DNA of 64,000 bases from Hirudinaria manillensis (taxonomy: Eukaryota > Annelida > Clitellata > Hirudinida > Hirudinidae): the NCBI GenBank assembly GCA_034509925.1, contig CM067528.1, positions 5,538,501 through 5,602,500 on the forward strand, given 5' to 3'. Each line of letters opens with the position of its first letter. Positions within the stretch are counted from its first letter, which is position 1. This document shows positions 48,113-61,689 of the stretch, piece after piece. A model generated the notes under the pieces. That model worked only from the letters and a program-made list of their open reading frames with translations, was not told where the DNA came from and searched no databases. Both the position numbers and the translations under genes were made by a program.

Positions 48113-48820
48113 GACGGAAATCCACTTATTTCTATAAATATATAATTGCATTTACAGCATGGTTTTACTTTGAAATGCACGTTTGAAAAAATTATTTGTT
48201 GAAAATATGCTCGAATGATCATTATCAAGAATAATTATGACGATGTTTAATATAATTAATAAGTCGGCAACCATAGTAATGATATTCATACAAAACATTA
48301 TTTGATAAAACTTTAACAAAATGATTAAAGGTTTGTTTTTTAATTATTAATATTACAAAATCATTATCTTCAGATGAATTGATCACTCGCTTGTGTTTGC
48401 CATCTTAAAGGTTGATTGAAGTCCAGGAAAGGTCTCCTCATCGTCTTCATCGTCATCGTCATCACCGTCGTCGTCATCGTCACCATTATGAATGTCATCA
48501 TCAGATGAAGCATCATCATCATCACCATCACCATCGTCGTCACCAATACGATTAAACGACAGCAGACGTTTGTAAAGGATTATTGATTGAATAATTTACA
48601 TGGAACATCCAAGAAAGTGCAGGAACTCAAAAGGATTCCGAGAATGGTGGCAATAAAAATTAATTCTTCTGCCGCCAGATGGCGTCTTTATTTCTTTGAC
48701 ACGAACAAACAGTAATAATTGTGCTTTATTTCTTCTTTTAAAGGAATTCCATTCAATTGAATTTATTTATTTTCATTTGATTTATTGGAAATTATTTTGT
48801 ATAAAATTAAGTCATCGTGT

Positions 48821-49030
<210 letters not shown>

Positions 49031-50906
49031 GTATTGAGCAGATGAGGGGATTAACTTTTTTTAAAATCACGTTTTTAAAATGGGTTTTCTTTGTTAAAAT
49101 TGAAAAGTGATTAATCCATTTTAATAAATCCATTTTATTATAATCTGCTACTCATAAGAATGCTATTATTAATAATAATAATATTATTATTATTTCCTAT
49201 TATCATTGTTACTATAGCATAGTGTGACGTCACGTAAGAGTCTTTAAAATATGGGACTCACAGATTTTTCTGGATGACAGAAATCCTTTAAAAGCACCTT
49301 CATCATCGTCGTCTTCATCACTGCCGTCATCATCATCATCATCTTATCGACATTCAGTCCGAATGGAATAAATTATAATAAATCTATTATTTGTACAAAA
49401 TAAGATTCATTTTGTTCATTTTGTTATTAGTGAACTGGTTTCAATTAAATGATTAATGTTAAAATCACAACCATTAATTATTTTAATAATATTTTTTAAA
49501 TAGTTATTATTTATAATAATATTTTCGGTGACCCTAAAAGATGAAAGATATTTTTAATTAGTTTGAATTTAATTCATCAAAAAACCCCTCAATTCTTTCC
49601 ACAGAAAACACAACCAGAGCTTCAAAGGACATTTTATCATCGAACGTAAAATCGAAACTAAAAAATTCACAGTGATTTATTTATAAAAAAGGATTATTAT
49701 TTATTATTAATATTAATATTATTATTTATTATTATCATCATTATTATCATTATCACCATTATTATTATTATTTATTATTATTCGTAAAAACTGGAAATTA
49801 ATTCACTGACCGCAGTAGTTTCTTCAAGAAAATCCAAAGCGATTCCCATTCAGGGAGCCGTGCAAACACGTGACATAAAATTTATGATTTTCCAGAAGAT
49901 GGAGCTTCTTGGCGGTGTTGATGTAGCGCTGTCTTCTCGACGGCGCCCAACGGTTCCAAGGATTCTTATCTCTGTGCGCCAACCTGGCTGCGCTACTCCG
50001 AGTCATGATAATGATTTCGAAGAATTAGCGAGACAAAGATTCTTTTTTAGATTTCCAGTTAATTCGATTAAATACTAAACTTTAATTCCGACAAAACGAA
50101 ACATTGAAAATGAATTTTAATAACTCAATGAATGACATTTTAAAAGAATACGTGCTTCTTCTAAAAGACCCCAATTATTGGAATAATGAACACAAACTCA
50201 GATGGATGCGTTTATTTCCTGAGACTATGTTTAAACGGTTAATTAAATTAAGAAATTTAAGAAAGTTTAATTTATTAGTTAAACATTAACGATTTAATTA
50301 AATTATTTCTTCTTAAAATAATAAACTCAAGGTTGCTAAAGCTTCTCAATGTTACTGTTGAGGTTGCAACATTGCTTTGTAATTGATGTTGGAGTTCAAC
50401 AACTTTCAACATGTGAGGAGACATGTTTTGAAAAGTATACGTTAATAAAAACTTTTATCATTTATTTTATTTATTTATTAATTATTTTTAGTTAATGTTT
50501 CCAGTCCAATGAAATCCAGTGAGGCACAAAGTTCACGAAAGAACGCATGTCCTCTATGGACCACTACATAAATTTCAATTAACTATTAATAACAATAATT
50601 ATTAATAACTACTGCTAATAATTATTATAATGATAACCAGCTGTTATCTGTTTTTGCATTTTATTATCCTTCTTAACGTATTTCAAGCTAACGTTCGATT
50701 TAGACGTCGATTGCCGGGTAATTGTGTTACATCAAAGAAGGATTTGTTACAAGGAAATCCTTACCAAGTAAATCCTGATCAAACAAAGCCATAGCAAGTA
50801 AATTCTCATTAAGTAAACCCTTATCAAGTGAGTCCTTATCAAGTATATCCTTATCAGGCCTCAAATTGTTTAGTGATTTCGTTTGAAGATTAATTATGGA
50901 ATCAGA

Positions 50907-50916
50907 ATTGATTGAT

Positions 50917-50971
<55 letters not shown>
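50907..50971. repeat. (GATT)n tetranucleotide array
   Basis: About 16 copies of GATT/TGAT. Confidence 0.95.
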
Positions 50972-50972
<1 letters not shown>

Positions 50973-51926
50973 GTTGATTGCTGTTAGTTATTACAGCAAC
51001 TACAACTTCATTTGTTGCACGACACATACGTCGTTTACGTTTTCTAAATGGGTTTCTATTATTAAAATTCTTGTAAATAGTAAACTGCGAGATTCGCAAT
51101 CATTTACATTTTAGAGGTTTGCTTAATACAACATACGAATAAATGTTTTTCTTATCAGTTAATCATTTCAACGATCTGCATCTGAGCATCCATTAAAGGA
51201 TGAAAACCATTGGCATTCTTTTTAAAATTTACGGTGGTTTATTATTATTATTTTTAAAACAATATATTTCAACCCCTTCATCGAATGATTTCCTTTTCTT
51301 TTGGCTTCACTCCCGGAAAAGGAGGAAGATGAGGAGGAAGCAGATGGTGATTTGATCCGTTGCAAAGGAAATTTTGCATTCCGGTGACCAGTGACTACTA
51401 ATGATCCAGTAATCTGCCTCAGCAGGTTCCATTCCTGACACACGACGAAAGGTCAACCATCTCGACATTTTTGCGACCTCTGACCTTTAAAAAAAAAGCG
51501 CTAAATAAATAATCCGGTAAGCATAAATAAAGAATAATTAGACATGTTTATTTTAAGGCAAATAATTTAATATTTTATGATTTCTTTTTTTATGTGTGAA
51601 AATTTAATGAATGAGCTAAATTTGGATGAAAGTCAAGTTCATTGGAACAACAGCGGGGAGTAAATGAATTATTTTTGCTGCAATTTCAACGATTTTTGAG
51701 AGGAAATTATTTCGCAATTAAATTACATTTCTAACAATTTTTTTCTTTTTCCAGTCGCCCTGGCCTTCAGCAAGTGAACCTGTGATGATGATGAGGAGGA
51801 GGAGGACGACGATGATGATGATGATATTAGTAATTATGGTGACGATGGAGTTAGACGCCAAAGGCGTAGTTGCCAACGGAAATCTAAGTCACCGTTTAAC
51901 ATGTTATTACTTGTTATTTATTTAAT

Positions 51927-51958
<32 letters not shown>

Positions 51959-52234
51959 TAATTATTTATTTATTTAATTATTTAATTATTTCTTTATTTA
52001 TTAACACCTTGAACACTTCCACTTCCGGCTGGCACGTAAACGATGCACACAAGTTTCCTGTTTCGATTCACGCACGTAACAAACGTGAAATTTCGAGACA
52101 CAAAAAAGAAATTGAAAATTGTTTTTCAAAAGAAAATTCGGAACCAATTACTATATTACGATTGTTTTCCTTGATTGTTTCTTTAAAATAAATAGGTTTT
52201 CGTCAAAATAAATATATTTAAATGAATAAATAGA

Positions 52235-52335
52235 ATTAAATGAATAAATAGAATTAAATGAATAAATAGAATTAAATGAATAAATATATTTAAATGAATA
52301 AATAGATTTAAATGAATAAATAGATTTAAATTATA
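52235..52335. repeat. 20-bp tandem repeat
   Basis: Five or so copies of a unit near aaatgaataaatagaattaa, some with attt/gattt variation. Confidence 0.85.
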
Positions 52336-52767
52336 TTTCAATTTAAACATTTTTCAACTTTCGTCAAGTGTCCCTTTTGTTATGCACGTCAACAATTATA
52401 AAATATTTATGAAAATAATTTTTCAAAACCAACAAATTGTGATTTGTGCAGTTTAAAATTAAAATTCACTCTATTTATAAGCCATTTTAAAAATACAAAA
52501 CACTCTCTTTTTAAGTGCAAAATGATTTCTAAAGTTCTAAAAAGTAAAAAATATTGTCGCTGGAAAAATAATTTCCTTTCATAATTCGTCGTATGTGACG
52601 GGTTGGAAAGTTCAGCATTTATTTCACAACACCAGTGTCAACAGTTGCTTTGTTTTCACTTCCCACGTGGCATCCAAAATAATCATTTCCGACAAGGCAA
52701 ATTCTTCGTTCAAAATTGGAATCGTTGGGTAGATGGAGGGAGAAGGGGAATCTGGGTGGACCTTGGA

Positions 52768-55700
52768 CTACTCACCCTGATGGTGCCTCGTGCAATCCTC
52801 GTCAAATATTCCGTTCTGACTTTTCACGGTGACCTTCGAACTGAAATTCGACCGAAAGCTTGTGCCCTTTTTCTTCCAACAACTAATTCCCTCCGATTTT
52901 TTGCAGCAAATTTGAAACAAAATCCTGCGGAATTTTCTGCCCAGGAGGCAATAAATGAGGAAATTCATGGACGAATTAAAAGCCAACATGGCATTTCCGA
53001 AGGTGTTGAGGGACACGAGAACATCCAATTCGCTGAAGACGTCCACTTGACTGAGGACGGCCAGTGATCTGAGTATGGAATCCGGCACGTGACACACGAG
53101 AAAGAGGCTGATGACGACCACCAGCATCGAGGTAATGGAATAGTTTTTCCTCTGCCTCAGTTTCTGTGAACTCATGGCAGAGAAGAGAATCGTGGCGTGG
53201 TTCGAAGGGTCGCGACCTTCGACTCTGTCCGTGTTGTCTCTGAGTCTCATGGCAGCCGACATCATCCGCTTGCGTCTCAGTTTGTGTCGCTTGGCGATCG
53301 TGTTGATGAGACAGGCGTTGAGGACGAAGACGATGATGAGAGGGACGAACGTCCTGAAGACGAGAAAGCAGATGGTCTTGTAAAAGATGAAATAGTAGAA
53401 GTTGTTGCGAAGGTCCGTGAAAGCCGAGAACATGATGCCGGTCTGAGGTTCGACGACGACGACTATTTCGAAGAATAGTGGAATGTTGTACAGGATCGAT
53501 ACGACGACACCTACGGCCGTGGCCTTCCTGACCCTGTGGACCGAACGCAGGTGACGTTTGTGGGGTCTGCAGGCGGCCACGTACCTGTCCGTGGTCAGCA
53601 ATAGGACCACCCACACGGCCATCGTCTGAGCGATCGATGACGACGGTCTGACGATGAAGTCGATGACGGGATAAAAGTGCAAAAAGCTCTTTGAGAAGAG
53701 TGGCAGACCGACCAGCGACTTGAGCGGCTGGAAGCAGAAGCAGTTGACGAGGTAGAATATGTCGACGCATGCCAGGCACCTGTGTGTGGATGTGTGTGTG
53801 TGTTTTTATAACGATGAATCTTTCATTATTAGATCTTTCAATTTTTTTTTCTTTTTAGTTTCAGGCAAAAAAGGAATTTTAAATGAATTAATTCAATTTT
53901 CTATTATTTAATTTTTTGGGGGGATTTTTCGATAATTCATCCATTATTCGTTAATAATTTAACAGCTATTTGTTTTACGAATTTTTCTGATTAATTTGCC
54001 ATTTCATTTTCAATTTACCATTAATTCATTGCAATTCGTTGCTTTATTGGTGGAATTATTTTATAAAATAATTCGATTTTTATCTAAATTAATGGACCGA
54101 ATGCGTTCAAAACTTTCATGGAATGCTTTTAATTCAAATCAGCATGGATCGTTTCACCATTTTTCCACCATGATAGCCATTGCCATCATCATCATCATCG
54201 TCATCATCATCGTCATCATCATCATCGTCGTCGTCATAGGAGACGTTGTCGTCGCCGTCATCGTCGTCGTAACTGTCATCTTCATCATTGTCCTCGTAGT
54301 TTTGGAAAAGAAATTTTTGCCAATTTTTAGGACAATATAACAACATTTGGAGGTGGCCCTGACAAAGTTAAAAAATTGCAAAATGTTAATTTATGCAAAC
54401 TCGACTGGTTTTTTTAAAAACGAACTTTTTACAAACAAAGGTTTCACTAGAAAACCTTCATGAAACGAAAAAATTATTTCGTCGTTTTCGTCATCATCAT
54501 CATCATCATCTTCATCATCATCACCACCATTATTCGTGATCGTCGTCACCTGAGGAGCCATGTTGTGGGGTTGTTGTTGTCGTCGTGATCATTCCACAGA
54601 ACAGCCACAGTGATGAAGTTGCCAACAATTCCAACGATGCACAACGTTCCGACGACGTAGAAATCGATGGCGAACCTCATGCTTTTGTATCTGAATATTT
54701 TTTAATTTATTTTAATTTTAATTTTGAATTATAATTATTCAATTCATGATGTCGAAATATACAATATATGTTTATATGTCTGGAAGGAGGAGTACAAATG
54801 CTCGAAGTTACTTAAAACGCAGGAATTGAAAGTACATGGAATATTCTCAAAGGTACCGAAGCTCTTTATACGACGTCGACAACAGCAACAACACCACCAC
54901 CACTACCAACATCAACAACAACAACAACACGTGGATAAAAGGAGATTAGAAATCATTTTTCCTATCACTTTAGCACTTTATTTGTTAATAAGATATTCTG
55001 CAGGATTTCAAAGGAACTCTTGTTGAGATCTCATCTAAGTTTGGGAAATTTTGCCATTTCTGTGGCTTCCTGGTACTAAAATCTCGAGAAACATTTTTGC
55101 CGAATGATTTTATTCACCATTTTGTTGTATTTGTTGAATAATTCACTAATTACTTAATAAATTAATTAATAATCGCACAATATTTTAATAAATAAACATA
55201 TAAATAAAATAAAATAAAATTGTTCTTCAGTGCTTAAATATACTTGCTATAATTTAACTTGATGACCTGGGAACATTTGCATTAAAATCGTTTAAAATGA
55301 GTTTTATATTAAATTTTAAATAAGTTTTATTAGATTAAAATGGAATAAATAAATAAATAAATATAATTTTAAAATCAATTTAAACAAGAGAAATCACCCA
55401 GACATCCAAAAGGTCATCTCTGAACAATCGCACCCATCTGACCCCGAACATGAAATTGAAACATCACAAGCCAAACGTTAGAACATCGAATATTCAAACA
55501 TAAAAACCGTGTATTGGTTAATTATATTATAATATTATATTTATATTAATATATTAATACAATTATATTAATAAATTTAATAATTTAGAAAATAATATTT
55601 AACAATTAATTAATAATTAATTAATAAGGATAACCAATTAGTTGAGCAATACCATTTGTATTATTTGTATTATTACCATTTGTATTAATAGCATTTGTAT

Positions 55701-56262
55701 TATACAGATTTAATTAAATTTTTAAACAACAACATCCAAAGAAGAGAAGATCCTCAAGACTTTAACCCATTGTGGCAACAATGTACAACAATGTACAACA
55801 ATATGCAACAATATACAACAATATACAACAACATACAACAATATATAACAATATATAATAATATACAACAATGTGCGACAATGTACAACAATACACAACA
55901 ATGTACTGCCACTAGTGAAGGAATGCAAATATATAATCTTGAACCACAGCATTTAATGCTGATTTAATACATTTTTTTAAATTTAAAACATTTGATTATT
56001 GAAATACAATGTAATTCTGCATAAGTACGATGGAGCTATTAATGATCACATTAGTGATATAAATTGATTAATTAAGTTATTAAAGATATTAAATGAATAA
56101 TTAAATTATTAAATGATATAAATTGAATAATTAAGTTCTTAAAGGATGTGAATCGAGTCTGACTCACCTGCTCAGAACAACTTGTTCCGATTCTGAATAG
56201 TTGTTCATAGAATATTTCTCTAGGGTCATGTTATAATATTCGGCCATGTACAACTCTGCCAT
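52768..56262 (-). CDS. FMRFaR: FMRFamide-receptor-like neuropeptide GPCR, 3 exons
   Basis: This is a class A peptide receptor of the FMRFamide receptor type. Exons are 56168-56262, 54550-54690 and 52768-53779; phases agree and give 415 residues. The start MAELYMAEYYNMTLEKYS gives an extracellular N-tail with glycosylation sites NMT and NYS. TM1 is in exon 2 (VVGTLCIVGIVGNFITVAVLW), then PTTWLLR joins CLACVDIFYLVNCFCFQPLK (TM2). TM3 ends TTDRYVAACRP (DRY intact). TM4 has ILYNIPLFFE, TM6 SMLVVVISLFLVCHVP, and TM7 NSSMNFLIYCLLGRKFRR in place of NPxxY, a substitution usual in FMRFamide receptors. The C-tail is Lys- and Ser-rich. A strong donor (G|GTGAGT) overlaps the stop codon, so a spliced longer tail is possible. 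The exact peptide ligand cannot be told. Confidence 0.88.
54174..54300. repeat. (ATC)n-rich triplet tract in receptor intron 2
   Basis: Runs of ATC, GTC and CATCG triplets; a second, shorter run lies at 54490-54540, next to exon 2. They produce hydrophobic or poly-Asp frames that are not genes. Confidence 0.85.
55770..55915. repeat. 11-bp tandem repeat in receptor intron 1
   Basis: About 13 copies of an imperfect 11-bp unit (caacaatatac), with variants containing tgtac, tgtgcg and atataa. The open frame with TIYNNIQQY-like repeats is a by-product. Confidence 0.9.
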
Positions 56263-57313
56263 CTGTCGACGAATCGAATTCAATAAAACATTTTTATGTT
56301 GCAATTATTTATTTTTTTGTTATTATTTCTTGCTCCGACATTGTCTCCTCGTTTGCAATTTCAGGCAAATCTCCGAAAAACTACCAAAAAAAATGCATGT
56401 CTTTGAAATCATCTGATTGGACGATGATGATTATGATTCTGGTGATGACGACGACAACGACGATGAACTTAGAAGTCGGCAGCGGTGGTGATGATAGTGA
56501 TGAAGGGCGCCCTGCAATTGCGAAATGAAAATTTTTGGAAAATAAACAAAGCATCATCAAATATCATTTCAAGGCAATTACAATCATACAATAATGAGCA
56601 ACAGTATACAAATAAAAAAACAAATAAAAATAAATAAATATTTGTGCGATTAAACAAGAATATACAAATAAATGCTGACAAATCATTTAAAAACATCTCA
56701 AATTACATTACGATATGTTTTTAAAATTTAAAAAATTTTAAAGTAAAACTGCAAATTAATTGTTTCAACCGAAAATCATTTTAATACCCAAGTAGTCTTT
56801 TAATAATTTTAATTTCTCGAAAAATAAATTTGATTTGTCAAGTTAACTGAAATAATACGACAGTGAATTTATATTATTTATAGCAAATATTCTCATATTA
56901 ACGATAATAGTTTTTAAAGCGTTAATGAATAACGATAATTATTATTATGTTCAATTTTTACCACTTACCATCAACGCGTCAGAGTGTGTTTTGTTCATAA
57001 ATATTCATTAGTCTGTCCTCATCTCCGATATATCATCATCGTCGACATCGTCATCAAGAGCAACAAAATGGTCTCCAACAACCACGATATCAACACAACA
57101 TCCTTCCCACAACATCCAGTAACCAATCGCAACAAAGTATCCTTTTAAGGTCCATCCATCAAAATCGTTTCAGGACGACATCTTTTTTTATTCCAAGACA
57201 CCATCTTTCAAAAGACAACACCCTGCCGTAAGAGCCTATCATCATTCAAGACATATTTCACTATCTCGCAACGAATGCCTCAACCATATGTTTCAACAAA
57301 GTGTTTCAAAAAT
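56263..57313. other. 5' flank of FMRFamide-type receptor
   Basis: AT-rich DNA with short GAT/ATC triplet runs near 56420-56505 and 57030-57060. No coding exon is seen. It probably includes promoter and 5' UTR of the receptor. Confidence 0.35.
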
Positions 57314-57327
57314 TATTTCAACAAAAT
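57314..57327. repeat. Target-site duplication, left copy
   Basis: The 14-bp sequence tatttcaacaaaat lies directly before the poly(T) of the LINE insertion and recurs at 58148-58161. Confidence 0.8.
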
Positions 57328-57443
57328 ATTTTTTTTTTTTTTTTTTTTTTTTGAGAGTTTAGAGTTTATTGAACAAACAATTGAACAAACAATTATGTAC
57401 ACCAACGAAACAATTTAAACTTAAAATACAAAATAAACTCATA

Positions 57444-57490
57444 GGGTCAGTCTTAAGGAAGCGCAAGCTTCCGCTAAACAGACTGGCCCT
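57444..57490 (-). other. LINE 3' UTR stem-loop
   Basis: Two nested inverted repeats form it: an outer 10-bp stem (GGGCCAGTCT with AGACTGACCC, one mismatch) and an inner perfect 6-bp stem (GGAAGC with GCTTCC) closing a 4-nt loop. It lies between the ORF stop and the poly(A). LINEs of several clades use such 3' hairpins for recognition by their reverse transcriptase; that role is inferred here. Confidence 0.7.
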
Positions 57491-57525
57491 AAAAATCATA
57501 ATATATATAATACAACCATTTAAAT

Positions 57526-58147
57526 TCAAACAACCCTTACTAAATGAGACTTATACAATTTCTTAAACAACAGAAACAATAACTCAAAAGGACATGAATG
57601 AAAACAAGTTAATTCCCTAACTGAATCTGGAATTGAAGTATATAATCTTGGCCCATAACATTGTATAGAAAATAATTTCAAAGTAGATTTAGCAAAGGTA
57701 GGACTGTATTCGTGAGTGTTACGTAAGAAATAAGAAGGATTGTTATAGGTATTGCTTGGTATGAAAAAATCTGAAAATATTTTAGGAATAGAATTGAAGT
57801 TGTAGGCAAACATAAAAAGGGCAATTTGTAAGTCATGAATTTGGGTTACACTTAGTAAATTATTGTTTGTAAAAGCAGAGACAGTCGATGATAGAGGCGG
57901 CAACAGGAAAATGACACGCACAATCCGTTTTTGTAATAATGATAACTGATGTAAGTGTGTCTTGTAAGTAGAAGCCCATATGATATTACAGTAAGTTAGG
58001 TAGGGATAGACAAGTGAAAAATATAATGAAAGTGCTATTTTTGTGTTGATAAAAGGCCGTATCCTTGATATTATTCCAATATTTCTGGAGATGCGATTTT
58101 GTAAATAAGATATATGGTTTAGCCAAGAAAGGTGTTCATCTATTGTG
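57526..58147 (-). pseudogene. C-terminal fragment of LINE reverse transcriptase
   Basis: The frame is open for about 207 codons from the insertion junction to a stop at 57526. It begins TIDEHLSWLNHISYLQNRIS and continues with LSLYFSLVYPYLTYCNIIWA and LSLLQKRIVRVIF, the conserved C-terminal segment after the RT palm of CR1, jockey and related elements. The catalytic RT motifs and the endonuclease are absent through 5' truncation. The five residues before TIDEH, including the apparent start Met, come from host sequence of the target-site duplication. The frame has no internal stop, so insertion is probably recent. The exact clade (CR1, Rex1 or jockey) is not settled by this fragment. Confidence 0.88.
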
Positions 58148-58161
58148 TATTTCAACAAAAT
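58148..58161. repeat. Target-site duplication, right copy
   Basis: Perfect copy of tatttcaacaaaat abutting the truncated 5' end of the LINE. Confidence 0.8.
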
Positions 58162-61100
58162 GTTTCAACAGATCCCGCAACAAAATCTCCCCAATGGATA
58201 TTCACCTGGACGTTGATTCCTTTGTTCATAAGTTTATTAATAAATAATCTTTCTTATTTATTATATTATATTATTATTTATTTTAATATATTATTATTTA
58301 TAATAAATAATCTTTCTTATTTATTATCAACATTTATAATATTCACTTTTATAATATTACCCAATGTTTTATTTTTTCATTATAATATTAAAAGTTTGTC
58401 AAGTTAATATTTAAATATTTATTACATAATAAAGGATATAAACAAAATAATATGTTAATTGCAAACAATTTAAAGTCCTTACAAAATAAATTATTTTGTG
58501 ATTTTTAATTTTTATAAAATATTTTTATAGAAATATTAAATAATAATTTACAACAATAATAATAAATTATCGAAATAAGTATTTAAAATAACCAAAGTCA
58601 AAGGCCTGTAAATTGCAAGGCAATAATTTATTAATTAGTATTTTTTTAATAATTATTTAATTATGAATAATATAGTAATAATATATGTACCTAATAATAT
58701 TAATATTAATTATATATTACTTCTAATTATTATGGTATTATTATTATTTATTTATTTTTTGTATTATACTCCCATATTGTACGTGAATGCCAAATTTAAT
58801 GTCATTAAAAGGTCAGTTTAACCAAACTTCTTTTTTCGTTTTTTGAATTTTTGCAGAAAACGTCAGGATGCTTCAAAGTCAGTTCTTTCATTAAGCAAAA
58901 TAAATTATTTATATTTAATTCATTAAAATTTTATTTATATTTATTTTAAATTTCATTTAAATTTTATTTAAATTCTATTTATATTTCTAAACACAAAATG
59001 AAAAGCCACTAGGACCACAAACACACGTCTTTTCAATGCAAAGAAAAACCAGGAAAGTCCTTGACATATTATTAATATTATAATAAATTAATATTATAAT
59101 AAATTAATATTCTAACAAATTAATTATTAAATTCAAAGATCTTTGATTGTAGTCCTGTGGAAATAAATATTTAGAAGTATTTTCAGCATTTTTGAAGGTC
59201 ACTTTGTTATCTTATCAGCGGGTTATCAACTGGAAAGGAAGACAAAAATGGAACCACAGACCAGGCCTGCAAAAACAATTGGTGGTCTTCTTGCTTCTTA
59301 ATTTTAGTTCAAATTGCACGACAACATCCATTAGGACATTTTAATATTTTATAAACTTCATCGCAGGAGAAACAAAAAAAAAACAATTTGAAATGAAATT
59401 CAATAAAAAATTCAAAATAATTTCCATGGGTTCGTGTCACTGACCTGCGGGAGAAGCACAATGTTTTGAGGACGAAAAAAGTAAAATTACGCCGAGAATA
59501 TTTTGAAAAGAAATAGTTATTTGCAAAATATACGAAACATTTTTTTTGATTTTTAATCAATATTTACAAAACTTACAAAATAGGAGCCAGTGCTTCCTTC
59601 ACGGATTTCCGCAAATTCCAAATTTACTAAATTAAATTGTTTAAAAAGAATTTTATGAAAAATGCGGACTTCCGCATGAGGGAAATCTAGTCAAAAGCTG
59701 ACTTTTTCGAACAATTGAAAGGTTGAATTTATATGCGACTCATTAAATTTTGAACATGATTCAATAAAATTGCTCCGTTCAAGGTCACACAATCTGAAAG
59801 AAATTTAAGCCTCACTAATAATCCTTACTATCGTAACTTTGATAGAAATTTAGCATAAACTTGATAAAACAAACAATTTAGCGTAGATTTGACTTCTTGT
59901 GAATCTAAAGTTAAAAGTGCTTCGTGCCTTCACCAAAACTTCTGAGAAGTTTTAAATCATCACCGACAGCATCTTTGATTAAAATAATCTTTTATCAACT
60001 AATCTCCAATTATTTTCTGTTGACAAGTTAATCCGCCATGCCCCCCCCCCCCAACCAGAATCACGTGGTCTGATGAAAGAAAGTCTGCCTAAAACTTGGG
60101 GAATTTGTGTTTTAATGTCGACTGATGTGAAAAAGCTATTGCAGACTTTTTTTAAAATCAAAAACATTAAAAAAAAAAATTAAACGGCCATTTTAAATGC
60201 AAATGTTCCAAAAATACCAATATTCAATAGAAACAATGAACGAATACGTTTATTCTAAATATATTATTTCATGATTACAAATAAATTAATTAAATATAAA
60301 TTGATTATTAAAAATTAAAAGTACTTTTTGCAACACAGTCACCAAATAAAATATTTTCATTTTAAATATTAAAATTATTTATTTATTATATTATATTTAT
60401 TTATTAATTTATAATTTTATTTCATCATAAAGTTAATTTGATAATAGTTGGGGACAAAATTGTCCGCGCAGGCAAGCAAAAGAATAGGGGAATCCCTATA
60501 GGATCATGAAAGCGAAAGTTGATGGTTTTGGATTCCAGCTGATTATCGCGTGAGAAATTATAATTTTAAAATATAATTTCTAATTATTATGATGGCTACA
60601 CAAATTTCGTGTGTGCATTATTTGTATAAAAATGGAAAAAATAAAAATTAATAAAATTATTAATGTACAAAATGTTAGTAATATTCAAAAAAAAATGCTG
60701 GAACGTAACGTAAAAATTTTCTCGAACATTCATAAACATAAGCCAGCTTACAATGCAGTGTCACCTCAGAGAAAGATGGAAGCATAAATTAGAACCTTCT
60801 CCATTCTTTTACCAATTTCTCGTCCATAATTTATCTCGAGATAACAATTTGGATCATCGGTCCTGCAATTATTCATCGTTAATTTGAAAATATTCGAGGA
60901 ATTAATATTTTCACACCAGATGACGGTGAAAAGTGAAGGTATCAGTGTGGTGATGTGGTGTGAATAAAAATAAGTGTTGTTTGGACAGCGTTTTAGAGCT
61001 TTTAGCAGGTCATGAAAAGAATTCCGACGTTGAATGGTAGACAAAAAAAGCAACTTCTGAATGCAAAAAGTTGATGGCTTTATTAAAGGTTGACTTATTC

Positions 61101-61689
61101 TGATGTGAAATCAGTCAAAAATTGATGGATGAAAATTGCTGGCCGATCCTTTATCAACTTCAGGAAGCATAAAACTTCATTCCCTCAACACTCGTCCATG
61201 TTATCCATGAGCGATAATGCTACTACCACAGTTATTAATGCTGTTGTTATTATTATTATGTGGTGTTATATTTGTTTATTTTGAATTGATAGACTCTGAC
61301 AATTCTGATATCAAAGCAACGTCACATGCAGCGTTCATCATTCCATGCGCATAAGGTAGGGATTCTCAACCCATTAACGGTGAGAATTCGAGTCTCTCTC
61401 TTCGCTGAATATCCCATTTGCATCAGGACCGTCTCAAGCATCTTCACTGGGGAGTAGTGCTTTGCATGTCAGGGGACCTTCGGTGATGGGACACTGCTGG
61501 ACAACGAAAGTCTCCAATCTCAGCGCAACAGGCCGCGCAAATTGTGTTGTTTCCTCTAGATTATTAAAGAAGTTCGCTGACCGCACTTTCACAGGTTTAC
61601 ATATTGGGGGTATAAGGTTCTGCCGATGCCAAGCACCAACCATTCATTTGGAACCACTTTTTTTCAGAAATCTCAACAAACCGTAACCG
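58162..61689. other. AT-rich intergenic region
   Basis: No exon or RNA gene was recognised. It holds short TAT/TTA tracts near 58250-58340 and a poly(C) run at 60041-60050. From about 61330 the base composition becomes less AT-rich, which may mark the start of the decayed retrotransposon on the minus strand. Confidence 0.35.

Larger units (their letters stand above)
57328..58147 (-). mobile_element. 5'-truncated LINE (CR1/jockey-like), 820 bp
   Basis: On the minus strand this has the end of a reverse-transcriptase ORF, a 3' UTR of about 170 bp with AATAAA, and a poly(A) tail of about 25 nt seen as poly(T) from 57328. A 14-bp direct repeat flanks it. These are hallmarks of target-primed reverse transcription with 5' truncation. 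The 3' UTR folds into a hairpin (57444-57490). Confidence 0.9.

Noticed and set aside
52976-53779. 267-codon frame overlapping the FMRFamide-type receptor
   Set aside because: Shadow frame of the receptor's third exon, rich in His, Arg and Ser, with no domain. The receptor frame has all seven-helix motifs.
55695-55967. 90-codon frame with TIYNN/NIQQY repeats
   Set aside because: By-product of the 11-bp tandem repeat inside a receptor intron.
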